In this document: positions 30,580 through 41,959 of the stretch, piece by piece
Position numbering within the stretch: the first letter of the stretch is position 1
How the letters are laid out: the number at the start of each line of letters is the position of its first letter
Assembly (NCBI GenBank): GCA_040285825.1
Contig: JAUPSS010000004.1
Location: 4,223,658 to 4,287,657, forward strand
Direction of reading: 5' to 3'
Origin: Eukaryota sp. TZLM1-RC
Lineage: Eukaryota; Metamonada: BaSk clade
DNA: 64,000 bases
Made by a program: the position numbers and the translations under genes
The notes under the pieces: generated by a model
Told to the model about the DNA's origin: nothing
Database searches by the model: none
What the model saw: only the letters and a program-made list of their open reading frames with translations

Positions 30580-31390
30580 CTCTTGATTTGTATAATGTGT
30601 ATATTAGTGGAATTTTTCAATTTTATTCCTTTTTTAGTTTGTTTTTTATTTATAAATATTCATTTGGTTACTTTCCTTGTCTAGGTTTCTCGAGTGTTAA
30701 GCGAAGACGTTGTCCTGAAGTGGGTTCGAAAGAAATGGAATCTCCTAAGTGCACTTCTTTCATATAAGGTTTAGGAAGATTGTCATGAGAAAAGCTTCAG
30801 TTAATAAGTTAATTTAATAATAAATTTTTATTTTTTATAGCTTTCTAATGCTGAATTTAGGGTCTTCCAAATTCTATAAGGGGAAGGGAAAATCTGAAGA
30901 AATTAAATTAAAATCAGGGATGGAGCTTGTTTTTGATTTGAGGTATTTGTTCAGAAGATCGATGATGTATGGTTCGATTTGATGAGTCAAATTCGGTAAA
31001 ATCTCGTAAGATCCTGGTAGAGATTGATTTAATTTCAAAGATCCTTATCATTCTATCTTCGAGCCTTTTGATTGCTGGTGAATTGCCCATCAACCATAGG
31101 AACATTGCCAGCAAAAACAAAATATATTACTTTAAACTTTAAAGTTTAGAATCTAAAGGAATTTCATCCAGATCCCTTTCCCAATGACTAATAGCTTCAG
31201 TAACCAACAATCGACCATCAGTTCCATCGAGAAAGACCACGCAACGTTAAGATCTAATCATGTGTGTTGTGCGTGGTCATTGAGACACATCCTGTACAGT
31301 TGCTCAATGTAGTGTGAATCATTTGAATCCACAACTGGAGCAGGAGTTGACAGAATTCTGCCAGCATTTTTGCTTGTTTTCCACCACTAC
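30580..31390. other. Intergenic region, only a doubtful small frame
   Basis: No gene could be supported. A minus-strand frame at about 31240-31143 reads VVFLDGTDGRLLVTEAISHW and then a stop; it looks protein-like but has no start or context. Confidence 0.35.
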
Positions 31391-32500
31391 ATGTTATCTG
31401 GAACTTACTGTCCTCTCACCTACAATGAGAACTCGCCGTTTGCACCTGCACGACACCTCAACCATGGCCATAGCTACTCATTTAAGGAAATAGTTCTTGT
31501 TACTGTTGGTAGCGTCTTTCTTTTTCCTGTTCGTGTTGTCCTCCTATTTCTAACAACCATTACTTACTGGTTCCTTGTTCGCCTTTTCTCTGTTGGTTAT
31601 TGGTCAATTCTCCACACCCAAACCCTTGAGGACCCTCTACCCATATGTAGACGCCGCATCCTTGACGTTGTTAACAAGGTTATGTCTCGCCTCTTCCTTG
31701 GTTGTTATGGTATTTGGATGACCAGGCTAGGAAATCCCTGCTTGGAAGTCCCCACTATCTGTAACCACGTGGCGTTTCTTGACCTGTTCATTCTAATGTC
31801 TCATGGAATTCGCACCTTTGTGGTCATGAGTGATGTACTGAGTTTTCCTTTTATAGGGTTTATCTTTAGGTCGAACTGTTGTATTTTTGTGGATAGATTG
31901 GATAAGTCAGACTGCCAACGAGCTGCACACTTATTAACCGAAAGATTGGAAACACTTTCATCCAATCAAAATGATTGCAGAATTCCAGTGACTTCTGTAT
32001 TTCCTGAAGGTACGATTACTAATTCTTTTCAACTAATTAAGCTTAAAACGGGAGTTTTTAGACCTTTGGTTAGATTACATCCTGTGGGTTTAAGATTTAT
32101 TGGTAAAAGATATTTACCTTCAAATATAGAAAGAACTTTTCCTCGTCATTTATTCAGAACCCTTTCCCAATTCGTTAATAGAGTTGAAATTGATTTTAGT
32201 CATTCTATTGTTTCCCCTCTCTCTAATGAAGACTTTTATTCTTATACTCGACGATGTGAATCAATTTTGGCTTCCATCATTAAACGCCCTGTCTCTTCAG
32301 CAGTTTGTGAAGATATTGTTGAGTGGACCTTGGTTTATGAAGGTAAAATGAACAAGCAGGAAGCAGTGGATAATTATCATTCAAGAAGGAAAAACAAGGG
32401 TGATTTTCTGAGTATTAATGATGTTTTGAACTCTCAATCTAATATAGATGTCGTTATTGATTCAGAAGCTCCTGAAATTGCTGCTGGTGTATCAAGTTAA
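31391..32500 (+). CDS. Lysophospholipid / glycerophospholipid acyltransferase
   Basis: The enzyme transfers an acyl group from acyl-CoA to a lysophospholipid, at the ER membrane. From the first ATG (31391) it has 369 residues. A hydrophobic segment at about 33-66 (VLVTVGSVFLFPVRVVLLFL) anchors it. The PlsC-type blocks are present in order: NHVAFLD (125-131, catalytic His126 and Asp131), a second block CCIFVDR (about 172-178), FPEGT (204-208) and VRLHPVGL (about 227-234). The layout resembles the LPCAT/LPEAT branch, without C-terminal EF-hands; substrate cannot be told. An extra in-frame stretch upstream of ATG begins with a non-ATG codon, so I did not use it. A 373-nt inverted copy of its middle part lies at 5750-6123. 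Confidence 0.88.
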   Translation: MLSGTYCPLTYNENSPFAPARHLNHGHSYSFKEIVLVTVGSVFLFPVRVVLLFLTTITYWFLVRLFSVGYWSILHTQTLEDPLPICRRRILDVVNKVMSRLFLGCYGIWMTRLGNPCLEVPTICNHVAFLDLFILMSHGIRTFVVMSDVLSFPFIGFIFRSNCCIFVDRLDKSDCQRAAHLLTERLETLSSNQNDCRIPVTSVFPEGTITNSFQLIKLKTGVFRPLVRLHPVGLRFIGKRYLPSNIERTFPRHLFRTLSQFVNRVEIDFSHSIVSPLSNEDFYSYTRRCESILASIIKRPVSSAVCEDIVEWTLVYEGKMNKQEAVDNYHSRRKNKGDFLSINDVLNSQSNIDVVIDSEAPEIAAGVSS

Positions 32501-32698
32501 AAATTGTTTTTTTTTGAATTTTTGTTAAATGTAATCTCCATTTCTGTAAATCAAATTGTTGTATTGTTTTGGAACACTTCTCAAAAATTAATTCAGTTGT
32601 CAAACCCATAAAAATGTAGAAAATATGATATAATGTTTTACAAAAGGCGACTGTAAAAATAGTAAAAAGCGAGATATTAAAGAGATTTAATTAATAGA

Positions 32699-33984
32699 CT
32701 ATTCAACCTTTTCGTTTGAAACACGGTTGAAAAACAAGTTGTACAATTCCTGGTCTCTCAACCAAGCCTTAAACAACATATTTTGGTGAAGCGAGGTACG
32801 GATACCAAGCCTCAAAAAGGTCGGTTGCCCAAAGCTTTTACAATGTCGAACAGGAAGTCCAGCATCCAAAGCAACATCGTGTAGACGAGCAGCTACCTTT
32901 TCAGAATGGCAATCGACATAGACCCAAGGAACCCAAGACGGGGAGTTGGAATTAGGAGTAAAACCAAGTCGCTTGAGAAGTCTTTCGGTACGTTTCTTCA
33001 AACGGGGAACAACATACCAAGTTCTTCTCATAAACTTCCTGTCCCTAACAGCGGAAATAATAAACTTCTGGGCTGGAATGTTGACAGACCAGGGTACCTG
33101 AATAGACTGAATGTTGTTGATAACATCTTGGGTCGAAGCGACAGATCCAATACGGAGACCAGGGCAAGCATAAACCTAATATGAGAGCAGGTGAGATAAC
33201 AAACCTTGGTCCAAGATACAATAATAATAATGCGACCAGGGTACTTTTCAACCAAGTTCAGACAAGAATGTTTTCTCCAATCAGGGCCTTTGCAAGTAAT
33301 GAATGATTCATCAATCACCCAAACACATTCGGTAGCAGCAATATGTATTTCCAGCTCCTTGAGAGACATGTAGTCCCCAGTAGGAGAGCTAGGGTTAACT
33401 ATGATGGTATAGTCCACATCAGTGTTGAAAGGATCATTATGGTTCCATTCCTGTTTAATTAGACCGTTCGCCTTTGCACTACGTTCATATTCCATAAACT
33501 GACAAGGCCAAGGGCCGGGTCTCCAAGTGGCCTCAGGATTACCACGGAGGCACAAATCGATGAACTCTGAAGCACCATTTCCTAAGAGAAGTTGCTCCGC
33601 GGGCCAATCAGTAAATTCTGCAAGAGCTTTACGAGCTTCAAACGCGTCCTGTTCAGGATAATGATCAATGAGAGGTAAAGATCTCCGAGCAGCGCGAATA
33701 GCTCCACGAGGAGGTCCTAGCACACTAGTAGTAACAGAGAAGTCACAAACGAACTTGTCACCCAACTTTTGCCAAGTCTGACCACCATGAACTTCCTGCA
33801 GAGGACTCGAAGATGTTGGAAAATCTTTTTCGCGACGGAAACGGGGAACTGAAACCACACGCTTCAATGTACGGAAGTTTTGCACAGATGATTTAACAGG
33901 ATGGCTGATGAACTGTCTGGAAGATCGCCAGAACAGACCCCACAATAGGTACAGGTAAAATTTAATGTGTCTCCAGGTCCACAT
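32699..33984 (-). CDS. PLP-dependent class I/II aminotransferase, HisC/CobD-like (one 29-nt intron)
   Basis: Exons 33984-33205 and 33175-32699 encode 418 residues. Fold-type I aminotransferase motifs are visible: LGNGASEFIDLCLRG (PLP phosphate-binding loop), NPSSPTGDY (the family's NP-x-x-PTG), VIDESF (Asp binding the pyridine nitrogen), VSWTK-VYACPGLRIGS (the Schiff-base Lys and the substrate carboxylate-binding Arg). The order and spacing fit histidinol-phosphate aminotransferase and the related threonine-phosphate decarboxylase CobD; the true substrate is open. The intron falls directly after the catalytic Lys codon. I chose the ATG at 33984; the frame extends a few codons further up but without ATG. 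The N-terminus is hydrophobic with aromatic residues (HIKFYLYLLWGLFW), possibly a membrane anchor or targeting signal. A LINE block inserted just 24 nt upstream of the start. Confidence 0.85.
33176..33204 (-). other. 29-nt spliceosomal micro-intron in the aminotransferase gene
   Basis: On the minus strand it starts GTTTGTTATC and ends TCTCATATTAG. Phase 0. Removing it joins SWTK to VYACPGLRIG and links two frames into one conserved fold. Confidence 0.88.
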
Positions 33985-34008
33985 GAGTGAAAGTGAAATG
34001 GACAATCT

Positions 34009-35440
34009 TTTTTTTAGAAAACAGGAATATTTATGTCTTTGTATTTATTGAATTCACACACTTAATTCAATTAACTCAATACTAATGGGACGACTATCAT
34101 TGAACCAAGATTTCCTCTACAAAATCTTGATCTGCTTGCTGTCTAGCTAAAGCTTCTCTTATTCGATTGAAAAACCGTGGTAATCTATTAATAATGGCAA
34201 ATTGAATCCGTGAACGCCATAAAAATATATCAAATCTTTTCATTGTTTTTTCTTGCACCATTTTTTGGAAGTCATTCAAAAAAGTTTCTGATTCAACTGA
34301 TAATCTTCCATTTATCGAAAATGGGAAAGCAATAAAAACCAGCTGTGTATTTCTAGCGACATTAGCCTCTTCAATATCTTTATCATATTTTCTATGTTTC
34401 TCTTTTGCTTTAAACTCCAGAGCAGCCACAGTATTAAGTTTTCTTCTGTGAACCAAAGTATCATTTGCAACATTACATGAGACAAAGTCAACAATAGCTT
34501 CAGAACTATCAATCCAATCACAGTATACATCACCTCTATCATCAGAACCAAAATTATTCAGAGAAAGTGTTTCCTTCAGCAGGGGCTCTTTGATACACGA
34601 TATCCTTGCAGTTTGTGCCATATTGAAAACAGTGTCTCTAACAGCATCATGTAATGAAGAACGATAAGTTATCAATTTAGAGCAATTCAGAGCATGGCGC
34701 AAAGTGAGTTGAGGTGAATTCGAACAAATACATTTTTCTTTTGATAATAATTGATTATGGGGATGTTCAAATATAATCTCATTTTTGTTACAAATGCTTC
34801 ATTAGTGGCACACAATCCAAATCTTTGTGGTACAATAGTTACAAAAAGTGAAGAATCTGACGACTTGTTTTCACAAACACCCTTTTCCAATAACAATGAG
34901 TGAAGATCTTGATTTAAAACAGCCAAGCTGCATATATTATTATAAAGATCTTTTTCATACATTCCAGTCAATCGTTTCTGTAATGTTCGAAGAGTGTACT
35001 TCAAATTTAAAACATTTTTTTCTGGATTATTGCCATTGAATGATTGAGGAAAACATCGACCCCATTTTTCTACATCAATTTTTGAAATTTCTTCATTTAA
35101 TGCAAAAACGGTGGAACTTTGCGTTGTCATCAATAAATCTTCCCAATCTGCAAATCTTTCGGAAAACTCAAAGATTGCATTTCTGCATCCACCAACAAAA
35201 GCACAAGAAGTAAGAATAGAAGCCTTCGTCCACCCTAAACCGCCATAATGTGGACTAAGGTAAGCATGATCTGGAATTTGAAACATTTTACATCCCAGAA
35301 ATTGAGACAGAACTTTTGCACGTAACTCATTAAACTTCTGAGCCAAAGGTCTAGTGACGAGAGGATTTGTAGATCGAAATATATGATTAAAATTGGAACT
35401 AATACACAGTCTTTCAGAATATTTATTGAGATAAAAAAAC
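34009..35440 (-). pseudogene. Family II LINE, post-RT region to 3' tail
   Basis: Minus-strand frames 35346-34687 and 34702-34097 give the longest family II copy here: FNELRAKVLSQFLGC, KASILTSCAFVGG, MRLYLNI, knuckle region, then RGDVYCDWIDSSEAIVDF and the C-terminus FVEEILVQ at 34100. One frame break lies near 34700. The 3' end has the family tail and eight T on the plus strand (poly(A)) at 34009. No RT catalytic box is present: the piece starts in the RT thumb at 35440 and is joined there to the end of a family IV element. Confidence 0.8.
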
Positions 35441-35444
35441 CCAT

Positions 35445-37545
35445 CTAGAATTCAATATCCTCCAAACAAGCGTCACTATTACTGAACCTACTCACAGCAT
35501 TACGTTCATATTCTACACCAATAGCTAAAAGTGCCTTTGAAATCATTGTTGGAATAGACTTGAAAATGCAAAAAACAATTCTATTTAACCAGGAAGTGGA
35601 GTTCATTGATTTACCAGACCTATTCAGTAACACTTTTTTAAAATTTTCAAAAAAGTGCAACCCTGAAGGTCCACTATTGCCAAAAAGAGAAATTGCAAAC
35701 AGCACAAACTGATATTTCACATGTTCCACTCTACCTAACTGTGCCAAAGGTTCTTCATATTTTTTTATCTTCTTTTTTTTCGGCGTTAGATAACGGCGAA
35801 TCAGCGGAATACACTAAACGAGCAGCAGAATTTTTGCAAACATCAACTGAGACAACATCTACAACATTGAGAACACCATCGATCCCCGGAGCTACTAAAT
35901 CTGCCCTTCTTTTACCAAAGGAATCATCAGTTTGATCTGAAGACAGCTTACGTACTAATGGCTTAATAGATGCCTCTATATTGAAATTTTTGCACATGGC
36001 ATATAATTGATCACGAACTGAGTCATGAACAATTGAGCGATAAGTTATAAAATAGTTACAGTTTAAAATATGGGAAAGCGTAACAACACTCTTGCAGCGA
36101 CAAATTAAATCATTTGGTAATGAACAAGGCCATAGAAAACATCTCATTCTCATTGCAATGGTCCATTGGTGATCATTAAGTAGAAGGCCATAAATGTTGG
36201 GAATTTGGAAGATTAGGCAACTTGAGCAACTGTCTTCAAGATCAATCAAAAAGTTTGCAAAAACGGGATTTTTTTTCTTTAGCCAAGCTAAGACGTACAA
36301 TATAATCCAAGTTTTCTAAAACTTTCAAGATTTTTTTCTGCAATTTTGCAAAAGTCAGTGGTTAGGAAAGCAAGCTTCTTGAAGGAAGTTCCACAATATC
36401 AGAGGGGAAACATTTAGCCCAAATATTGGGTGAAAGAGTTTCAATTTCTGTTGCAAAGAAATAACATAAGAGCTGCCACAATTTTCAATGAGATGAATTT
36501 TTTCAGGAAAACGATTCACAAATTCATAAATAAAATTCTTTCCACCTCCAATAAAGGCAGCTTTACAAAGGTAGCTTAATTTATGAAAATCAACACCACC
36601 AAAATTTGTACCACAAAAAATGTGGTTTCGTAACTGAGATGCATCAATTTCCAATAATTTTGCTAAAAATTGGTTCTTTGTTCATTAAAAATGCGACAAA
36701 ACTCCAAAGAAATTGATGGTGATGTTGATCTCAAAATATGAGTAAATTTTCCAGAATAACAAATTTGTAGGAAAAAGAATTTCAAATGTTTCTCAATATT
36801 TAAATTTTCTATTGATTCTAATTCATTTCCAAATTGGGTCAACAGAGTCAAAAGTTGGCCATTGACTTCTTCAATATTTTCGAGATAACAACCCAAAAAA
36901 CGAAAACCAGACTGATCATAATTGATAAAGGGGACATTGACATCATTAATGAAAAAATCAATTGGTTCATGGCCAATAATCAAACATTTGGAGATATTCA
37001 ATGAGAGACCAATATCTTCATAACGCTGTTGAATAAAAGTTGCTATTTGTTTGAGAATTGAAATAGGAGCAATTACAGAAATGTCATCCATATATGCTAC
37101 AATATCTATTTCTGGGAATTTTTCATTTAATTCGCACATTAATAGATGAATTGCCAGACAAAAGAAAAAAGGACCAAGTGGATCGCCTTGTTTAACACCT
37201 GAAGACGAAAGCAGGTCAAAGTTTTCATAGACCAATGTGGATGATTTTCCATAAAATGAATAGAAAAAAGGCCCAACTTCAGGAAAATGCTTTCGTAGCA
37301 AAGGTAAAATGGAAGAACGAGATACAGATATGAAAGCATTCTTAAAATCTAAATTGAAGATGCAATTAGAATCACTAGAATTAAAAAACACATCCGACGA
37401 AAGAGCAGCAGCAGAAGCACCATCAATTGCCTTGATTCCAAATTGAAATGGACTGAAAAATTCTTTGGCTTTTTTCCCAATTCTATTGAAACCAAGAGAC
37501 GCAAGAATTCTTGAAAACGATTCTCCAATTGCAATTGGACAATCC
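35445..37545 (-). pseudogene. Family IV LINE with reverse transcriptase
   Basis: Frames 37547-36663 (RT), 36654-36355, 36300-35755 and 35747-35445 cover RT to C-terminus. RT motifs: PIAIGESFSRILASL, FNLDFKNAFISV with catalytic Asp, GVKQGDPLGPFFFCLA, AYMDDISVIA (intact YMDD, about 37085) and FLGCYLENI. Then come a knuckle region (CRCKSVVTLSHILNCNYF) and the endonuclease-like part (RADLVAPGIDG, VVDVVSVD). Breaks near 36660, 36330 and 35750. This is the best preserved RT of the window but still not intact. Together with the family II piece to its left it is bounded by a 13-nt direct repeat. Confidence 0.85.
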
Positions 37546-37558
37546 AAATGGACAATCT

Positions 37559-38970
37559 GTTTCCAAAACTTGACCCTCTCTGAGATTGCCTCTCAAATTT
37601 GTATCCACTGTATCCCTCAATCAACTGTACAATCTCCCGACCTTCCTTTTCTATCTGTGAAGTTGTGTATTCAAACACTTCAACAAAAATTGTCAGATTT
37701 TTTAAAGTTTGATGTTGAAGCACAAAACAAAATGCCTCAAGAAATATAATCATCCAAATCCAATGAATTTGCCTTTGTCTTTACAAATTTTTGAATCAAT
37801 TACCTACATGGATGTATGCAATCAATATTCTCTGGGATATATTTTAATATATAAATTCTTTGATTGAAAAAATTTTGTGTAGGATTTGGTAGATTCAAAT
37901 CATAGATCAAGTCAATTGACGTTAGAGAAATTGAGCAAACATGCTGAAGATAAATGCTTTGATAATTGGTCTAGTGCTATGCCTACTTTGAATCGGAAAA
38001 TCAAAGCTCCAAATAATCAAAACACTAATCATTTCATCAGTGAATGTTTCTATTCGTTGTTTAATAAGTATATAGAAAGGCTGTAGACAAACTGAGGAAC
38101 CTACATCCCTTTTAAACAACCACTGATAAATATTTTGAAGAGTATTGGGAAAGAAATTCATTGCTTCCATCAGCATTGTTTAGTTCAAAAAAAAGACCAC
38201 GTGGAAAACATGTATGTCTTATGATTTTTCTTCAGATAATATTACAGTGGCGCTATTATCTTTAGAAGATTGTCAGCTTAAATATACAAAATTGTTTAAT
38301 ACAGCTTTAAAGTATCAGCTCAAATACCCTGAAGAATTGAGATGTGCCCGATTAAGAGCCATTGTGAAGAATTCCAAAATGGATGTTGGTTGAATCAAAG
38401 TGTCTGAAAGTTTGCACAATATTTGTTTTGCATGAAATCATGTTTTTCATGCTGTTGAAATTAATTCAAAGAAAGAGCAAAACAACTTTGTTACCTTTTC
38501 TATATGGAATATATACTACTGATGGAGTTAATTCTATAGTATTTGCTACAAATGTATTATTCCAACAAAATGAATTGAATCCTTGTATGTTGTTAGATTT
38601 CAGTAATGCTTTTAATTCTATTCATCAGTGGAATTTTCATAACCATTTGCTGAAATACTTGCCAGAGTTGTTGCCTTATTTGCAAACAACTTATTGCACC
38701 AATTCAAATTTGCACTCTACTGATTCAATATTGAAATCATCCAACCCCTTTGTATCCCTTTTATTTTGTCTGGCCACTCATCTTTTTTTATTACAAATTC
38801 AAACAATGCTTTATTATCATAAACGATATCTGTCAGAAGGACTAGGTCTTTTAACAGTCACAGAAACTTTAGTTCATCGACAGGCCTTTCAACTGAAGAA
38901 GTTCAGCACTATAATTAACCCTTCACTCAATTTGATGGTTTTATCACAAGATCAGAAGTCAAAGCAGTAG
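37559..38970 (+). pseudogene. Plus-strand LINE remnants (post-RT piece and decayed RT)
   Basis: 37559-37749 reads ICIHCIPQSTVQSPDLPFL and LCIQTLQQKLSDF, matching the post-RT segment of other families. 37880-38090 and 38220-38390 hold LINE-like N-terminal fragments. 38383-38970 is a decayed RT with LPFLYGIYTTDGVN, CMLLDFSNAFNSI (first catalytic Asp) and LLFCLATHLFL; the YMDD box is missing. Different pieces may come from more than one insertion. Confidence 0.6.
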
Positions 38971-39465
38971 TTGAAGCTTCTGCCATTAACATTCTGGAAG
39001 AACATATCATAAAAATGTTTCAAATCGTTGATACTGACTTTGACGGGCAAATAGAAAAGTATATGGATGTATGTGGAGATGTAGAGCATTTATAAAATAT
39101 GTGTTGATGATCCTGAAATGGGAAGTTAATGTAGATGTGGTTTTCATTGTGAAGCTATCAATTGGAGATAATGGCATGAAAAGTATAAAAATAATATAAG
39201 TGATGAAATGAAATTCAAATGCGAATAAGAGTAATAATAATAACCCAACCAAACTCCACTCACCAACTTTTGTACTATGTAGTTCTTTTTTGAAGAAACG
39301 AAAACATTCAAGATGTAACCTTGAGCGATATGTACTACTAATAAAAATTTGAAACTAACTTTACTTTGAATTGACAACTATGAGACTGATTGATTTCATC
39401 AAATTTTCAAAGTGAGGAACCAAGTTTTAATCATTTCTAACTGTTTCTTTTGTGTGTTGACTGTC

Positions 39466-41240
39466 ATGGATAACGCTCTACAAACCACCACTGTGGGAGC
39501 GTCGGTCAACCAGTTCTTCGACTCAGAGGAACGAAAAGCTAAGGAACGCCAGTTCTAAGTTCTTGCTAGTATTGGAGCCTCTGTTTCGACTTTGTTTGTG
39601 AAATAGAACCCAAACAAAAAACCATTCGAATACCATTCTCTGCTTTTCCAAGCGTTGGAACATCTCGTTCAGCACTTTTGGCCTCGAAGCCCACTGAATG
39701 AAACCACGTCAGCCGACGGTGGTAGATTCTGGTGCAATTCTGGTCTACTTAACAGTCGAGAATTCAACTGAGGTAAGCTATCTGCCAGCTGTTGGCTGAC
39801 TCCCCTGTTGTTTGGAAACACAATTTTTTCAAGAGCTGTGCCTTGTGTCTCAATTGCCCAAGTCCCAAAATGTACGTTAAGTGTGTACTTCAAGTTCTTT
39901 AGCCGGACGTCACCATTTTACAATAATATCAAGAAATGCACCAACATATGTCTTGACCCACTGGATAAATGACAGCTATTGCCTTTATTGATTGGAGTCA
40001 ATATGTTGGAAACATCAATCAGAAATGACCGGTTTACCATCAGTATAAAAACTGCAGCAACAATCTTTCAGTCAGAACTGAATATTTTATCTTTTCTAGA
40101 AGATAACTGCCCTGAGGTTATGAAAAGACACTCTCTCACGCCTTTGTCCAATTGTTCAACATGCTTCTGCAATTTGAATAAAGAGCTGAATCTATTTTCA
40201 CAAAGCTGAATGAAACCAAAGAGCTTCTGAACAACCTTTATCGGTTTTTTGATAAATCTAAATTTTACTAATTATACCATTTTTTTCACTGGTGATTCTT
40301 TGCGGTTGATGTTCACACAGAAGGCGAGGAAGACATTCAGTCGCCCAACTAAAACGGAATTTGAGTCGAGACGTGTCTCTCGAAACTATGATTTTCATAA
40401 CTTTGAAAGGAAAAGAAAGTATAATGCCCATACAAAAACTAATCCACAGCAAAGACCACGGTTATCAGTGAATGAACACCCCAATTATCGAGATCCTGAA
40501 GAAAATTTGTTTTTTGTAGATATTGATCCTAACCACAGCAATTTTTAACTTTTGTGGTTGGACATCTGGTTCTTTCCAAAATGTTGCACCTGTGGTTTAA
40601 AGTTCTGGCTTGCTGCTGAACCCAACAGAACGAAAATCAAATGACCCTACTCTCACTCAAGCAACTCCTAATACTTATTCCATTTAGAGATTCCAAGAGT
40701 ATCTGATTGAAATAAGTTTACTTTACGTTCCTGAATCAGAGAAAGAGCCTGAATATTCTTCAATTATGAGTCGAAACCTGCAGCGTGGTACAAGAAAAAA
40801 AAATTAGAAGAAATAAGTTTGATTTTTTCATACGAAGACAAAAGAGACTAACTTGTTTTATTAAGAAAATTAAACGCTTGTCTGAAGGAAAAAACACTAT
40901 AGTTTGGTTCGGCAATGGCGGTGGTGGTCCATCTCGTCAAGCTGTGAAATCCCTCAGAAAGAACTTTCTCAAACAAATCCAAATGCACTTTGAAAACGTC
41001 AAAGTGGGAAACGAGTTTATGACCTCAGTAAAAGTGAATTGCTGTAAGATCTTCCATAGAAAGATATAACATGATGACGGAAGGGTAAATAAGGCTAAGT
41101 TCGATTGCCCTCGATGTCAGACCAACTGGTCTTGGGACATCTCAGCCTCCAGAAATCAACTGGAGATTGCAACTAGTCAGTACTTTACCGGTACTAGGCC
41201 AGAATCATTCCGAAGACCGAGAAGTTTACATCAGTGTTGC
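39466..41240 (+). pseudogene. TnpB/Fanzor-like RuvC nuclease, lineage 2, copy 1 (decayed)
   Basis: The frame starts ATG 39466 (MDNALQTTTVGASVNQFF) and is read across many breaks. RuvC-I-like FFVDIDPNHSNF lies at about 40510; FFIRRQKRL, then NTIVWFGNGGGGPSR (RuvC-II-like strand) at about 40895-40940; EFMTSVKVNCC at about 41010; CPRCQTNWSWDISASRNQL at about 41110-41160. The last is a zinc-ribbon C-x2-C followed by W-x-x-D-x-x-A-S-x-N, the RuvC-III signature. The order and the T-S-x-x-x-x-C...C-x2-C ribbon match TnpB/Fanzor nucleases, eukaryotic RNA-guided relatives of Cas12. About 590 codons would fit a Fanzor. Stops and shifts are numerous; the copy is dead. Family call is from motifs only. 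Confidence 0.5.
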
Positions 41241-41342
41241 CAAAAAATTAAAAACATTTAACTTTTCAACTTGAGTCATTTACCAGTGGAATATCAAGAA
41301 GTTGATGCTGAATTCAGGCAACTGAATAGAATGATTCAATAA

Positions 41343-41753
41343 GTGAATACAATCAGTCAACCAACCAATGTACAAGCTGAAATGCAACAAACAGTTAGAA
41401 AAAATGGATTGTTCGATAAAGTCGCTGCCAAGATGTCCAATGTAACCAATCTCCATGTAGAAAATGAACTGAAATTTTATCTCAAGGAAGGTACTGTTGA
41501 TTATGAAACTGATCCCTATCTGTGGTGGAAGGAGAATGTGAAGAAGTATCCAAGCTTAGCTAAGATTGTAAAAGATTATCTTGTTGTACAACCCAGTTCC
41601 GCATCAAGCGAGCGCCTTTTTTCAGCCGCTAGTCAAATAATCAGCAAAAAGAGAACCCGTTTAAACGAAGATACTGCAAGATGCTTGTTATGTTTGAGGT
41701 CATGGTATAAAAAGCAACAGTTTATGGATTGCAGACACGTGAGTAGATTTTAG
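41343..41753 (+). pseudogene. hAT transposase C-terminal dimerisation domain, copy 1
   Basis: The open frame of about 136 codons includes DPYLWWKENVKKYPSLAKI and VVQPSSASSERLFSAASQI, ending in RSWYKKQQF. The pattern D-P-x-x-W-W, then S-S-x-x-S-E-R-x-F-S is the hAT dimerisation domain. The DDE catalytic part and BED finger are not seen upstream; in their place is the RuvC-type relic. The first codon used here is non-ATG, so this is a fragment, perhaps once an exon or a fusion tail. Confidence 0.8.
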
Positions 41754-41959
41754 TTTTTGGTTTGATTAGTTTGAAATAAAGTATGATTTTTATTTGAAAT
41801 AACATGATATTTGAACAGAACAATGTCTATGATGATGTTAAACGGGATTTGAGTCAATGGACTAAAGAATGAGTCGAGTTGATTTAACTTAACTAGACTC
41901 AAATCGAAATCCTAATTGTTGGCGATAGTTATTCGATATCCTTTTGGTTTTTTAATAAT

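Noticed and set aside
30700-30770. A gggttcgaaa stretch resembling a tRNA T-loop
   Set aside because: No matching T-stem, anticodon arm or acceptor stem could be formed around it.
31143-31240. Minus-strand frame VVFLDGTDGRLLVTEAISHW as a possible last exon of a gene
   Set aside because: Only about 34 codons, no start, no credible 27-29-nt intron upstream that adds coding sequence, and no family recognised.
40249-40548. The frame with RuvC-I-like motif as a stand-alone small gene
   Set aside because: The same segment recurs in two other copies with conserved sequence before and after it in other frames, so it is one piece of a longer decayed gene.
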